From: Temnothorax longispinosus
Taxonomy: Eukaryota; Arthropoda; Insecta; Hymenoptera; Formicidae
Length of the DNA stretch: 64,000 nucleotides
Direction: 5' to 3'
Assembly: GCF_030848805.1 (NCBI RefSeq)
Contig: NC_092365.1
Coordinates: 7,440,001-7,504,000 of the forward strand
The notes under the pieces were generated by a model that worked only from the letters and a program-made list of their open reading frames with translations, ran no database searches and was not told where the DNA came from. Each line of letters begins with the position of its first letter. The stretch's first letter is position 1. Shown one piece after another: positions 1-10,711 of this stretch. A program made the translations under genes and the position numbers.

Positions 1-418
1 TTAAAGAAAGTTACTTGTAATGACTCATTCTGTTCCATTTCTATTTAATTATCACACAAAAGTTATCAATGACGCATTCATATATTAATAAAAAATTAAA
101 TAGGGTGAACGTGCATATTTCCTACAAAAGTAATTAATTCTTATTCATATAATATAATTAAAATTTCATAAAAGTATGTATTATTTGTCAACTTTCGTCT
201 CTGTATACGACATAATAATTTATAGAATGAATCGCCGATCAATGCACGCGGCTCAGCTGTCTTGTCAGTGACGTTTTTCTAAAGAAAGAACAATGCGTGA
301 CATATAGGCGTTCGAACGAGTGAGATATAAATGTAGATAGTGTTCTACAACTTGCACTCACTTTAGGGTTATCGAATAATTGAAATAGCTATAGGATACC
401 GCTAACCGGAGTAATCGG
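1..418. other. AT-rich stretch without a recognised gene
   Basis: No open frame with recognisable protein features was seen on either strand. The sequence is AT-rich and ends where the foldback repeat begins. Confidence 0.5.
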
Positions 419-1033
419 CATAACTTATAATTAGAGCTCGGAAAAAGAAACGGGTACCCAGATATTCGGGTATCCGCTTCCCGTGTCAATGCGGGTACCC
501 GTATCGAGGCGGGTATAACAGCGTATACTACAGATATCTGCGTATTACACGGAGACGCGTATACGCAGAGTAATAAAATATAAATTCTCACGCTTCAAAA
601 ATATATAAATTATATGAAAAAATGCTTTTATTAACCCTTCGTTTTTTCGCTACCTTCTAAGCGGGAGCATATTCTACAAGTAAAAATAAGAAAAAAATAT
701 ATGAAATTTGTGTGGGTAGAAATGCTTTATTATAAACAAAGTTATAAACAAATATTGAAAGGGAACATGAAATAGGTAAAAATTATTACCTATTTTGATG
801 ACTCTTATTTTTTAAAGTTCTTCATAAGTAAAAATCAAGAGACGTTAAATTTGGCAATCTTGCCAAATTTAAGTTGGAGGAGGTCAGAGAACCATTTTTA
901 CCTATTTTATGTTCTGTTTCAATATTTGTTTATAACTTTGTTTATAATAAAGCATTTCTTCTAGCCACACAAATTTTATATAATAACGGGCGAACGGGCG
1001 GGTACCCGGGTATTCCGAGCTCTACTTATAATG
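419..1033. repeat. Foldback (long inverted repeat) element
   Basis: The two halves are inverted copies. The inner arms, about 690-781 and 892-985, pair almost base for base, including a shared stretch around TTATAAACAAAGTTATAAAC. The centre (about 848-870) is a palindrome, AATTTGGCAATCTTGCCAAA. The outer ends, about 421-441 and 1013-1033, share an inverted GAGCTC core followed by GGGTACC-rich sequence. No coding capacity is visible, so this looks like a non-autonomous foldback or MITE. No target duplication was identified with confidence. Confidence 0.75.
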
Positions 1034-1786
1034 CTTTCTCATTGCTGTCCTCCGCGTTTGTAGTAACTAGTAACACGTACGATATGCGCTACAGCAAGCG
1101 AGTATCCACTTCTAAAAAGGCGTGTAAAGTCGATTTTTTTTCTTTATTAAATTTTAATGTCGCTTATCCATGATGCCGATTAGTTCTCTTCCTGCGCTTG
1201 CTTCGTACAACTGTCATCGTATATTTTAACAGTTATGTGTATTGAGTTAATAATGTAAAATAGTAAGAGTATAATGCTAAGGCTAAATAGCGCGCACGAA
1301 GCGTCTGTGGTAGTAAAGTCTGCAATGTTAATAATAAAATAATAATTTTTTTACTGTACATGAGTTGCCTAAATGCCGTAAATTATTTAAATACATTTTA
1401 CAAATATTCTAAAAATGTACGTGCCAAAAATATTGGAAAAAGCTGGAAGCGTTCCAGTGTTTCTCTTATTTTTGTGAGAAGTGAATTTCTTTTTTTCTGT
1501 TATATTATTCGGTTGTATTAATGTGATAGCAAAAATATCTCATATTAATGCCTCACCGACGAGACATACTTTATATGTAGGCTTATACATTTGCTTGCAA
1601 ACAGCTGAAGAGGCTGCTTGCACAATTAGGGCCAATTTCGTAATCGAAATATTAAGATATTTAAATAATTATTTATACAAAGTTGTGTATAAGCATACAA
1701 CGCGTTCCGTCGCGTCAGTAAGATATTAATAAGGATAATGTCCATGTGTATCTACACACATGTATCTGACGCATATTTATTTACAG
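1034..1786. other. Non-coding lead-in to the first Mutator-like element
   Basis: AT-rich, with no convincing gene. It ends in a splice-acceptor-like TTTATTTACAG at 1776-1786, directly before the reading frame of the transposase exon. An upstream exon may therefore lie here, but I could not identify one. Confidence 0.4.
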
Positions 1787-3310
1787 GAGACAAGAAAAAT
1801 TAAAATTACAGATTGCGAACAAAGAAGTAATAACGAAAGAAAAAAATATACACGACGAAATATTAGTAGAAACAAGTGTAAATGCAGATATACATGACAA
1901 CACAATGCAGGTAGATAATATACACGACGAAATATTAGTAGAAACAAGTGTAAATGAAGATATACATGACAACACAATGCAGGAAGACCAAGATGAACGA
2001 GCTTTACAGGATGTCATTATGTATGGTGAATTAGCTGCAATGGGTATTGAGATTGAGAATGGCGAGGAAAAAATGACACATACATTAAGTGATAATGAAT
2101 TGCGAGAAATATTAGAAGATGACAATGAGACTTTTCTTGTCGATAGCAATATAGATGCAGGCCGTGTAAATCCTGGCAGTATGTCAGGAAAATGTATTGT
2201 AGATTTTGTACATCTCTTTCAACAACTGCATGAAGAATTTGACAACCACAGTCGCGGAATAGAATGCAATTTTCGCGATTTGATATTTATTGGTGCTCGT
2301 ACGTACGGATTAAAGACTAATTTTTATTTTAAATGCCAAATGTGCAATTTTGAAAGCAATGTTTGGAGTGAGCTCTTTCCTCAGGAAAGTTTAGACGTGA
2401 ATACAGGGGTTGTAGCTGGCGCTATATTAACTGGTGTAGGATATACACAGTTACGAGAAAGTTGCGCTGCTATGAATATTCAATGTATGGGAAGAAAAAC
2501 ATATGAAATGCATCATGCAAGTACTGCCGAAGCATTCGCAAAAGCTGCTGAAGACAGCATGAATGCTGCTGCTAAGGAAGAACGTGAATTAGCATTACAA
2601 CGCAATGAAGTTATAAATGGAATACCATACATAGCGGTAACAGGTGATGGAAGCTGGATGAAGAGATCATACAGAACAGGACGTTATGATTCTTTATCAG
2701 GTGTAGGCACAATATGTGGTGTACGAACAGGCAAAGTGCTGCACATGTCTGTAAAAAATAAATATTGTTCAGTTTGTGCAAATGCAGAGAAGCTTGAAAA
2801 AGAACCTGCAAATCATAAATGTTATAAAAATTGGGGCAGAGATTGCAGTTCAACTAGCATGGAAGTAGCCGCGATCGTAGAAGGATTCAAGACAAGCATA
2901 GAAAAGCGCGGATTAATTTATTCCACATTTATAGCAGACGGAGATAGCAGCGTATATAAAAAAAATAATACAGGCAAATCCATATCCAAATGTTTTCATA
3001 GAAAAAATTGAATGTCGGAATCATTTACTGCGCAATTTAGCAACAAAGATAAAAGAAATTGCAAAAACTAAAGGACGTTTTGGAAAATTAAGAAATATTA
3101 TTGGCAGTCGTATACTTCGAATTAGAACAGCTATAACAAAAGCTGTGCAGTACCGTAACGAAGAGCAGAGCACAATGCAGCAAAAGATTGTGTCTTTAAA
3201 AATGGATTTGAATAATATTGTAAGTCACGTTTTTGGTGAACATAATGAATGCGCACGGATAAGATACTTTTGCGATGGATCGCAGAAAGAAAACGAAGAA
3301 AATTATATTC
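1787..3310 (+). pseudogene. Mutator-like transposase, N-terminal and central part (decayed)
   Basis: The frame is open from an acceptor-like CAG at 1786; the first internal ATG is at 1905. The N-terminus is acidic with a 24-residue duplication. A CQMC pair near 2330 looks like half of a zinc-binding site. The core carries the signatures of the animal Mutator-like transposase domain: GDGSW with the first acidic residue at 2646, a Cys-rich K-x-C-x2-C segment near 2765, a C-x-N...SME block near 2820-2870, and ADGDSS near 2937. The frame breaks at an A8 run (2958-2965). Homology then continues in the next frame (IEKIEC, NHLLRNL, HVFGEH) up to 3310, where the Copia element is inserted. The coding sequence resumes at 7962. 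The 24-residue duplication, the A8 break, the insertion and later stops make this copy inactive as it stands. The DDE role comes from family knowledge. Confidence 0.8.
1845..1988 (+). repeat. Two 72-bp in-frame tandem copies
   Basis: Copies at 1845-1916 and 1917-1988 each encode 24 residues beginning NIHDEILVETSVN. They differ at only a few bases (for example the A/E and V/E residues). The duplication preserves the frame of the transposase N-terminus. Confidence 0.9.
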
Positions 3311-3602
3311 TGTGACGAATATCACTAGCCCGCAGAGTTCGAGGTGGTGATGAAGGAGTTTAACTAAACTATAATGTCGAACTTGATTTACGTATAAGAA
3401 AAGAGAGCTTTATTACTCAAAAGAAAAATACACACATGTCGTGACTTGAGCAAGCGAAGTGAAGTGAAAGTGAATGCGAAAAAAGGTAGGTGGCTATCGG
3501 CAAAGCAAAATATATGTATATATACAGCCACCTAGCGTTGACGAGTGTCTAAGAAGAAAGCTGTTGATAAAACAGGCGGCGCCTGCTGAGCTTTCGTAAC
3601 AC
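3311..3602 (-). repeat. Copia 3' LTR
   Basis: 292 bp. On the minus strand it contains an AATAAA polyadenylation signal (complement of TTTATT near 3410) that is missing from the other LTR copy because of a 4-bp deletion. A TATATGTATATATA tract serves as a candidate TATA region. Confidence 0.93.
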
Positions 3603-3616
3603 TCCCATTACATGAG

Positions 3617-6600
3617 TCAATCGCGAACCCATTCAGCTCCACTAATCATCCCGATGCCTTCTCGTAGTCGGTTGAACACATCCTTCCTTAGGCCCTTAGT
3701 CAGTATATCCGCTAACTGTTCCTCCGACCTCACATAGTCAACTGCAACTGTCCCTTCTACTTTGTCACGGATGAAGTGGAAACGCACGTCTATATGTTTC
3801 GTGCGTTTGTGGTATTCAGGGTTCTGGACTAGCTTTATTGCACCCTGGTTGTCGATTTTCAACTCGACACAGCCGATACGATCTCCCATTGATTCCAGGA
3901 GCTTCTTTAACCAAATTGCCTCTTTGGCTCCTTCTGCTGCTGCAACGTACTCTGCTTCTGTCGTGCTCAATGCCACGATTCGTTGTCGCTGTGACATCCA
4001 CGATATAGCAGCTCCTGCCTTGATGAATATGTATCCACTCGTTGACCTTCGAGTGTCCACACAACCAGCATAATCTGAGTCTGTATATCCTTGTAGGCCG
4101 TCGCTACCTGCCTTGTACAGTAGGCCAAAGTTCAGGGTTCCCTTGACATAAACGTAAAATTTTCTTCACGGCCATCCAATGTTCCTTGCCGGGCTTGTCT
4201 AGGAAACGGCTAACATTGGCCACCGCGTAAGCTATGTCGGGCCGACTCACCACCGCTGCAAACATTAGTGAGCCCACCGCTTGTCGGTACGGCACCGCCG
4301 ACATTTCTTCTTGTTCTTCCTTGTTTTCTGGACTCATCTTACTGCTCAGTCCTGAGCAGGCCTCAGCTGGCACCGAACTTTCCTTGCAGTCCATCATGCC
4401 AAACTTCTCAATGACCTTCTTCAAATACCCACGTTGACAGATAAAGATTTCCTTCGTCTCTCGCTTCCTGAAGATTTCCAGACCAACATAGTAATTTGCC
4501 TCTCCGACTGTTACCTTAAAGTCCTTTTTCAGATTCTCTAAGACGGTCTCGATTGCTCTTTTTGACTTGGCAACCAGAAGCCCATCGTCGACGTACAGCA
4601 CTAGCAGAACTTCTTCTCCGTTGACTTCCCCTCGGTAAATGCACGGATCCGTTGAATTTGCCACGAAGTTATACTTGTCCAGGAACTCTTTGAATTTTTT
4701 ATTCCATTGTCGGGGCGACTGTTTTAAGCCGTACAAAGATTTCAGCAGCCGGCAGTACTCGTCCTGACCTGCATTGTATCCTTCCGGCAGTTCCATATAA
4801 AGTTCTTCGTCTAGTTCACCGTATAGGAACGCTGTTGTTACGTCGAACTGTCCGAGTTCATAATCCTTGGAAGCGGCGACGGCCAGCAGTACCCGAATCG
4901 ATTCGTATCGCGCAACCGGCGCAAATGTCTCGCGGTAGTCGATTCCTTTTCGTTGCAGAAAGCCTTTAGCGACTAACCTGGCCTTATATTTGACCAGATC
5001 GCCATCCTTATCGCGCTTGACTTTGAACACCCACTTAGCCTTGATTGCCTTCCGACCTGGTGGCAGTTTGCATACTTTCCAAGTGTTGTTCTCGGCCAGA
5101 GCGTCCAATTCTCTCTTCACGGCCGTCTGCCATTCCTTGGCAGCATTTCCCGACATTGCTTCCTCATATGTTGCCGGCTCTTCTAGTTCACAGAGCATTG
5201 CCATGTGCTCTTCAGCCTCCACAAGTTGGACCTGATACCTTTCCGGCGGCCGCAGCGCTGACCGGTCACGCAGATTTGGCCCTTGTGCAGTCTGCTGCGG
5301 TTGAATCTCTTCTTCTGAAGGAACGACATCTTCCTCGATGATCAAAGGCCATCCGTGCCTCTCGCCACCACCGATTGCCGTTGATTCAGTCTCGTTAAAT
5401 TTCACGTTCCTTGAGACGGTGATCTTCCTTGATGTCGGGTTGTATAGCTTGTAGTTGGGCCCCTCACCTTCGTAGCCAACGAACACCCGTTTTGCTGCTT
5501 TCGCCTCCCATTTGTTCCGGTGTTGAGCAGGAACTTGCTCATACGCATCACACCCAAATGTCCGGAGGTGATCAATCCTTGGCTGACTTCCTGTCCACTT
5601 CTCGAATGGTGTAGTATCTTCTCCTTCCGACGGTGTCCTATTCAGTGTGTAAACAGCGCAGTCTACGGCGCACGACCACAGCCGCTTCGGAAGTCCGAGG
5701 GCATGCAAACCAGCCCTTGCTGCCTCAACAATCGTCCGGTTGTCGCGCTCGCTTCTTCCGTTTTGCTCTGGAGAATGTCGGCCAGTAAGCTGAGCCTCGA
5801 TCCCGCTCTCCCGCATGTACACTGCAAACTGTTCATTGACGTACTCGGTCCCTCTATCGGAGCGCAGGTACTTCACCGGTCTGCCGAATTTTGCCTTCAC
5901 AATGGCTGCAACCTGCTTAAACTTTTGCAACACTTCATTTTTCTGATACATGAAGTATACGAACCTGTACCCGGTTGCATCGTCTTTGAACAGGACGTAC
6001 CACTTCGCTCCGCCAACGGACTTCTCGTGTGGGCCACTTACATTCGAATGAATGAGCTCGCCGGGCAAGTAACTGCGTCTATCTTCCAACCTATTGAACG
6101 TCGCTCTTGTCAATTTACCATACATGCATGCCTCACAGAATAACTTTGATTTAGCCGGTATCTTCAGGTTGAGCAGACCAACTTCCACCATCTTACGCAT
6201 CTTCGTGAGTGAGGCATGGCTTAACCTCTGATGGGCCAACATTAGCTCCGAGCTTGCCTTTTCACCATTCGCGGGTGTCTCGCAAGCGTATGCCGTGTAC
6301 TCGGGTTTCACCACTTGCGCGTTGAGCTGATACAAGCTGCCCTTCCTCCGGAAAGCTTCACCGATGACCTTGCCGTTGCTGCCCAGAGTCATTCGATTTC
6401 CCTTCGAGAAAGTTTCGCAGCCGCGGTCGGCTGCAGCTCCGCTACTAAATAACGATTTGGGCAGCTCTGGTACCCACAATACGTCAGAAAGTAGTTTCTT
6501 CGTCCGTTTACCCTTGTACAGCAGCTCCAGCCGTACATTGCCGCGTCCCTTGGCCACTGCAAAGCTCCCATTGGCCACCTTGATTTTTGCACTATATGGT

Positions 6601-7502
6601 TCCATCGTCTCAAACCAGTCCTGACGAGGTGTCATGTGATGTGTCGCTCCGCAGTCGATGATCCAGCTGTCTCCGGCACTTGACACCATTGCCTCCGCAC
6701 CGATTTCCGCCGACCAAGCAGACGCGTCCGTCTCATCCTTCGTTTGACTGTTTGCCTTCTTTTGAGCTTGTCCTTTACCTTTCTTTACTTTCGGACAGTC
6801 ACGCTTGAAATGTTCTGTACTTCCGCAACCGAAGCACTTTCCCCGGCTTTCACCCGCTGGTCGACCACGACTGCCTTCCTTCTTCTTGCCCGATCGCGCC
6901 TTGCTCGCCGAAAACGCCTCCGTCTTCTCGTGTTGTACGTGAGTCATCTCCTCCTCGCTTAGCCCCGCTGTTAAATTCACAAGTGTCCTGTCCGCTTCCT
7001 TCTGCATCTTCCATGCCGACACGAACGCACTGTACCGCCCAGGCAGCGTCGAGATGATCCTACTGACGATCGCAGCTTCACTCTGCTTCTCCTTCACAGC
7101 TTGCAACTTCGTCGCAATATTCTTTACCTTAGCCACATGTTGCGCCATGCTGTCTCCCTCCTGGTACGAGTACGTGAAAAACTCGTGGAGCAGCCCTGAT
7201 TTGCACGCATTCGACGCCTGCTCATTGATCGAGTGCAACGTCGCCCATACTTCCGATGGTTTTGTGCAGGTGATTACATGATCCAGCTGATCATCGGCGA
7301 TTGTACTTGAGAGGATGGCCATGGCTTTGTTTCTTTTCACCGACCATTCGATCCACTCCTTCGTGCGTATTTCCGGCTCTCTGATGTCCTGTTCGACGTG
7401 CTCGAAAACATCCTTGGCTTTTAGCAACGCGGTGACCTGAAATTTCCACCGTTGCCAGTTGCTACCGTCGAGTTTCGAGATCGGGCTTCGATCGGTATCC
7501 AT
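3617..7502 (-). pseudogene. Copia gag-pol polyprotein, with one frameshift
   Basis: The minus-strand ATG at 7502 opens a 1132-residue frame. The domains in order are: Copia-type Gag (1-215); a CCHC zinc knuckle (C223, C226, H231, C236); aspartic protease with DCG at 283-285 where the family has DSG or DTG; integrase with H424, H429, C456 and C459; catalytic D549 and E585 spaced DX35E; reverse transcriptase with YVDD at 970-973. The residue expected to be the first catalytic aspartate, in the family's HSD-V motif, is Asn (N487). The frame is lost near 4150 by an apparent one-base insertion in an A run. RNase H (DTRRSTSGY, STTEAEY) continues in another frame to 3617. The single-polyprotein layout is normal for Copia. 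The frameshift and the N487 change argue that this copy cannot transpose by itself. Confidence 0.9.
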
Positions 7503-7643
7503 GTCGGCTTTTCACTCGCTGACTTTTTCGGACGACTGACAAAGATTCACTCCAACACGCCTCGTGCACACGCTTACGCTTACACGCACCCTTCACGTGA
7601 ACATAACCTCGTCACGCCGGGCTAGATAGCAATCTATTTTCTC

Positions 7644-7673
7644 GCGCAGTGGAAGCGTGCTGGGCCCATAACC
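7644..7673 (-). promoter_or_regulatory. Primer-binding site matching initiator tRNA-Met
   Basis: The 30 bases next to the 5' LTR read on the plus strand like the 5' half of initiator tRNA-Met, from the D-stem through the CAT anticodon (GCTGGGCCCATAACC at the end). Drosophila copia is known to prime from an internal 5' fragment of this tRNA rather than from its 3' end. The match here covers all 30 positions as I recall the conserved insect tRNA. Confidence 0.85.
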
Positions 7674-7961
7674 TGTGACGAATATCACTAGCCCGCAGAG
7701 TTCGAGGTGGTGATGAAGGAGTTTAACTAAACTATAATGTCGAACTTGATTTACGTATAAGAAAAGAGAGTTTTACTCAAAAGAAAAATACACACATGTC
7801 GTGACTTGAGCAAGCGAAGTGAAGTGAAAGTAAATGCGAAAAAAGGTAGGTGGCTATCGGCAAAGCAAAATATATGTATATATACAGCCACCTAGCGTTG
7901 ACGAGTGTCTAAGAAGAAAGCTGTTGATAAAACAGGCGGCGCCTGCTGAGCTTTCGTAACA
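7674..7961 (-). repeat. Copia 5' LTR
   Basis: 288 bp. It is nearly identical to the copy at 3311-3602 but lacks 4 bp within the AATAAA region. It carries a TATATGTATATATA tract at 7871-7884 that may be the TATA box for minus-strand transcription. Confidence 0.93.
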
Positions 7962-9170
7962 TATTCCACAATTAAAACAATGTGGACTGTATGAAAAACT
8001 GCAGAATGCATTGAAATGTATTAGTTGGAATGCCAAAAGTTTATTGCAGGATAAAGACAGTAACTGAGTAGAAACATTTAACTCTGTTATATCAAAATGT
8101 ACTGGTGGGAAAAGAATTAATTTCGGTCTAAGAGGTTCATATGAAACACGTTGTAATGCTGCAGTAGTCGCCTTTAACACTAATGAACCTATAAGTCGCC
8201 TAAGCTATACTCTCGGAACAAAACCAAGAGAAATAGCTGAACAGTTGGAAAGTGACAAAAAAATATGTGCACAATCTATGCGTGCCACGAAAAAACGATC
8301 GACGCAACAAAATAGAAAACGTGCAGTGGCAGACAAAGATTATGGTCCTCAGGCTGATAAACCTGATGCAACATCAGCCGAAATAGAATTAAGAAAAGCG
8401 CAACACATGCACATGTTGCAAGATTGGCAAAAAAAGCGAGTAGCAATAGAAGAAGAAACTAAGGAACAAACAGCAAGTGGTATTTGGCGATATTATCGTA
8501 CAAAAATGATTACCGCTTCTCACTTTGGACACATATGTAAAATGAGAAAGAGTACTTCTTGCGTATCAAGAGTTAAGTCGATAATATATTCACAAGATTT
8601 AAGTGTGGAATCAGTGCAATACGGAACAAAAAACGAAAGCGTTGCACGCGAAAAAATTGAAAGTGCACTAAACATTAATATTAAGCGTTGCGGATTATTT
8701 ATAGATTCGGAAATACTATTTTTACGCGCTTCGCCAGATGGATTAATAGGAGAAGATGGAATTGTGGAAATAAAATGTCCTTATGCAGCACGACATTTAA
8801 CACCAGAAGATGTCATTGCAGCAAATGTTTCGAATCTACGATCATTATATAAGAACGAAAAAGATGAGGAAATGAAACGTAGTCACATTTATTATTATCA
8901 AGTACAAGGACAATTACATATAACACAACGACAATATTGCATCTTCGCACTGTGGACACCATTGGGATTAAAAATGGAAAAGATTATACGCGATGATGTC
9001 TTCTGGACGGAAAATATGGTGTCTAAACTTGTGTAATTTTATGAACATTGCGTATTACCGGAATTACTTGACCCAAGACGGGAGAGAAATATGGCAAAAT
9101 CCGTGATCCCGAATATATAACTGAAGCAAAGAGGCAAAAAATGTTAGAAAAAGAAAAGACGAATAAATAA
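7962..9170 (+). pseudogene. Mutator-like transposase C-terminus fused to YqaJ-type nuclease (decayed)
   Basis: This continues the frame that stops at 3310. After the TATTC duplication the frame encodes the transposase end, with VETFNSVISK carrying the expected third acidic residue (GAA 8071-8073). It runs without a boundary into a YqaJ/lambda-exonuclease-like domain from about 8480 to 9020. That domain shows TASHFG, GTKNES, SPDG (Asp 8737), EIKCP (Glu 8767, Lys 8773) and YYQVQGQLH. The D...E-x-K residues are all kept. A TGA at 8065-8067 interrupts the join, a TAA at 9034 precedes a further conserved-looking tail (LPELLDPR), and a frameshift near 9095 leads to the last stop at 9168-9170. An ATG at 8245 would give a 263-residue nuclease-only protein, but that is probably incidental. 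Confidence 0.82.
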
Positions 9171-9291
9171 AAACCTACACATGAAAATAATAAAAGACAA
9201 GCATTAAAATAATATTGAAATGATGGAAAACAAATTTTGGAATGGAAAACGAAGAAATTATTTTTGCGCTCCGCGCAATGAGTAATATCAA

Positions 9292-9615
9292 AATGCATTC
9301 TGCGCTGAGCGCAGTTATAGGTGAAAATGCATTCTGCGCTGTGCGCAGTATTACTGTAACAATGCATTCTGCGCTGAGCGCAGTGATTAATGTGAAAATG
9401 CATTCTGCGCCGTGCGCAGTATTACTGTAACAATGCATTCTGCGCTGAGCGCAGTGATTAATGTGAAAATGCATTCTGCGCCAACCGCAGTTATTAATGT
9501 AAAATGCATTCTGCGCCAACCGCAGTTATTAATGTAAAATGCATTCTGCGTTGAACGCAGTGTATAATAAAATGTATGCTCAGCTCAACTACCTGCATTC
9601 TGCGCTTAGCGCAGT
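9292..9615. repeat. Tandem array of hairpin-bearing repeats
   Basis: About nine units of 34-36 bp, each beginning TGCATTCTGCGC. Each holds a short palindrome of the type CTGCGC-TGA-GCGCAG. Paired changes appear in some units (GCGCC/AACCGC, GCGTT/GAACGC). The array lies just downstream of the YqaJ-fusion gene and could be subterminal sequence of that element. Confidence 0.85.
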
Positions 9616-9620
9616 AAATC

Positions 9621-10313
9621 TTAGCATGACAAATTTCTTGCTACTTGAATTGTTATCAGAATCGTTAATTTATTATTTAACAAAAGAGCAAGCAGTAGCG
9701 TGTCCACACAATGTGCATATGCAAGGAATCATATAAATGGAGTGAATTTGGGCTTATATGTGCACATGGGTGCATTTATATGTTACCGTTAGAGTTCGAA
9801 ATAGCTATTCTCTAATGGGTATATATGATTGCAACCCATGTGTACCACAGCAAAGTGTCTACTATCCAGTAAGTAAATAATTGGTAGCAAATTGTCGCCA
9901 ACTTGGCACTAAACTCACTCTGAAATTGTCCGCAACAGGCTCGTGTTTTGTTGAGCTGGCGGACATATAAAGGTACCGGCCATTAATTTAAATAAGTACA
10001 AAAATTATTTCACTTTTGGTAGTTTCAGTAAAAAGAAAACGTAAATATCATTTGCGATTGTGTTTAATTAACATTTACAAAGACTTTGTTCCTATATATT
10101 TACAAATAACACTAAATATTAATACTGATAAACTGTAAACACTAAAAAATGTTTCAAGCATTCACAAGGAAAGGTCACGATGATGAACTGATCGATTTTA
10201 ATAATACTGTTTATATGGATAGGCCTCCAGTACGATCAAACGTTTTCGGAAAAGTCGAAGTTAAAAAATCCCGAGCATTTAGAAGCAATTTTTGTAGTAT
10301 GTTTTACCGAAGA
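9621..10313. other. AT-rich sequence without a recognised gene
   Basis: Short open frames only, none with recognisable domains. The right end of the Mutator-YqaJ element should lie here or in the repeats before it, but I found no terminal inverted repeat. Confidence 0.4.
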
Positions 10314-10393
10314 CAGCGTAGCTCGGCGACAACGTGCGTGTCTCATATGCCTGAGATCGCTGGTTCGATTCTGAATGTGCGAACATTTTTTTT
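10314..10393 (+). repeat. tRNA-like SINE fragment
   Basis: An A-box-like TAGCTCGGCGAC (about 10319-10330) and a B-box-like GGTTCGATTCT (10362-10372) are spaced as in a tRNA. They are followed by a T8 run (10386-10393), the usual RNA polymerase III stop. I could not fold a convincing functional tRNA, so I read this as a tRNA-derived SINE head or tRNA relic. Confidence 0.45.
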
Positions 10394-10711
10394 ACATCAA
10401 GATACAATTTTTATATAAAATAGGTTTATCACATGGTTTACACATTTTGTTTATTTATTGCATGACCAAAGCTCGGCAAGAAATGCACTTTATTTCAACC
10501 GATTTTCAGCGCTGAAAGTATTGCTCTATCTTCGTTTGATAATCGATGTGCAACGAAGACAGAATGATGCTTATAGTGCTGTAAGCGTGAATCGGACCGC
10601 AACCATGGAAAGCTATTGTTTACAAATTATACGCGCCCGAGCCCCGAGCTTCGAGCCAAGCGGCTCGTAGACTGCGCGCGGGACGACGAGGTAAGGGGAA
10701 TAGTGCAGGCA

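Larger units (their letters stand above)
3311..7961 (-). mobile_element. Copia LTR retrotransposon, full length, inserted in the Mutator-YqaJ gene
   Basis: The element has two near-identical LTRs (3311-3602 and 7674-7961) with TG...CA ends and a perfect 5-bp target duplication, TATTC (3306-3310 and 7962-7966). It lies on the minus strand, so the copy at 7674-7961 is the 5' LTR. Between them are one gag-pol frame, a tRNA-initiator-Met primer site next to the 5' LTR, and a short purine tract next to the 3' LTR (complement of 3603-3610). I see two LTR differences: a 4-bp deletion and one substitution. This points to a recent insertion. Confidence 0.95.

Noticed and set aside
8245..9036. Stand-alone YqaJ gene starting at 8245
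   Set aside because: The frame and homology extend upstream into the transposase, and the ATG is internal.
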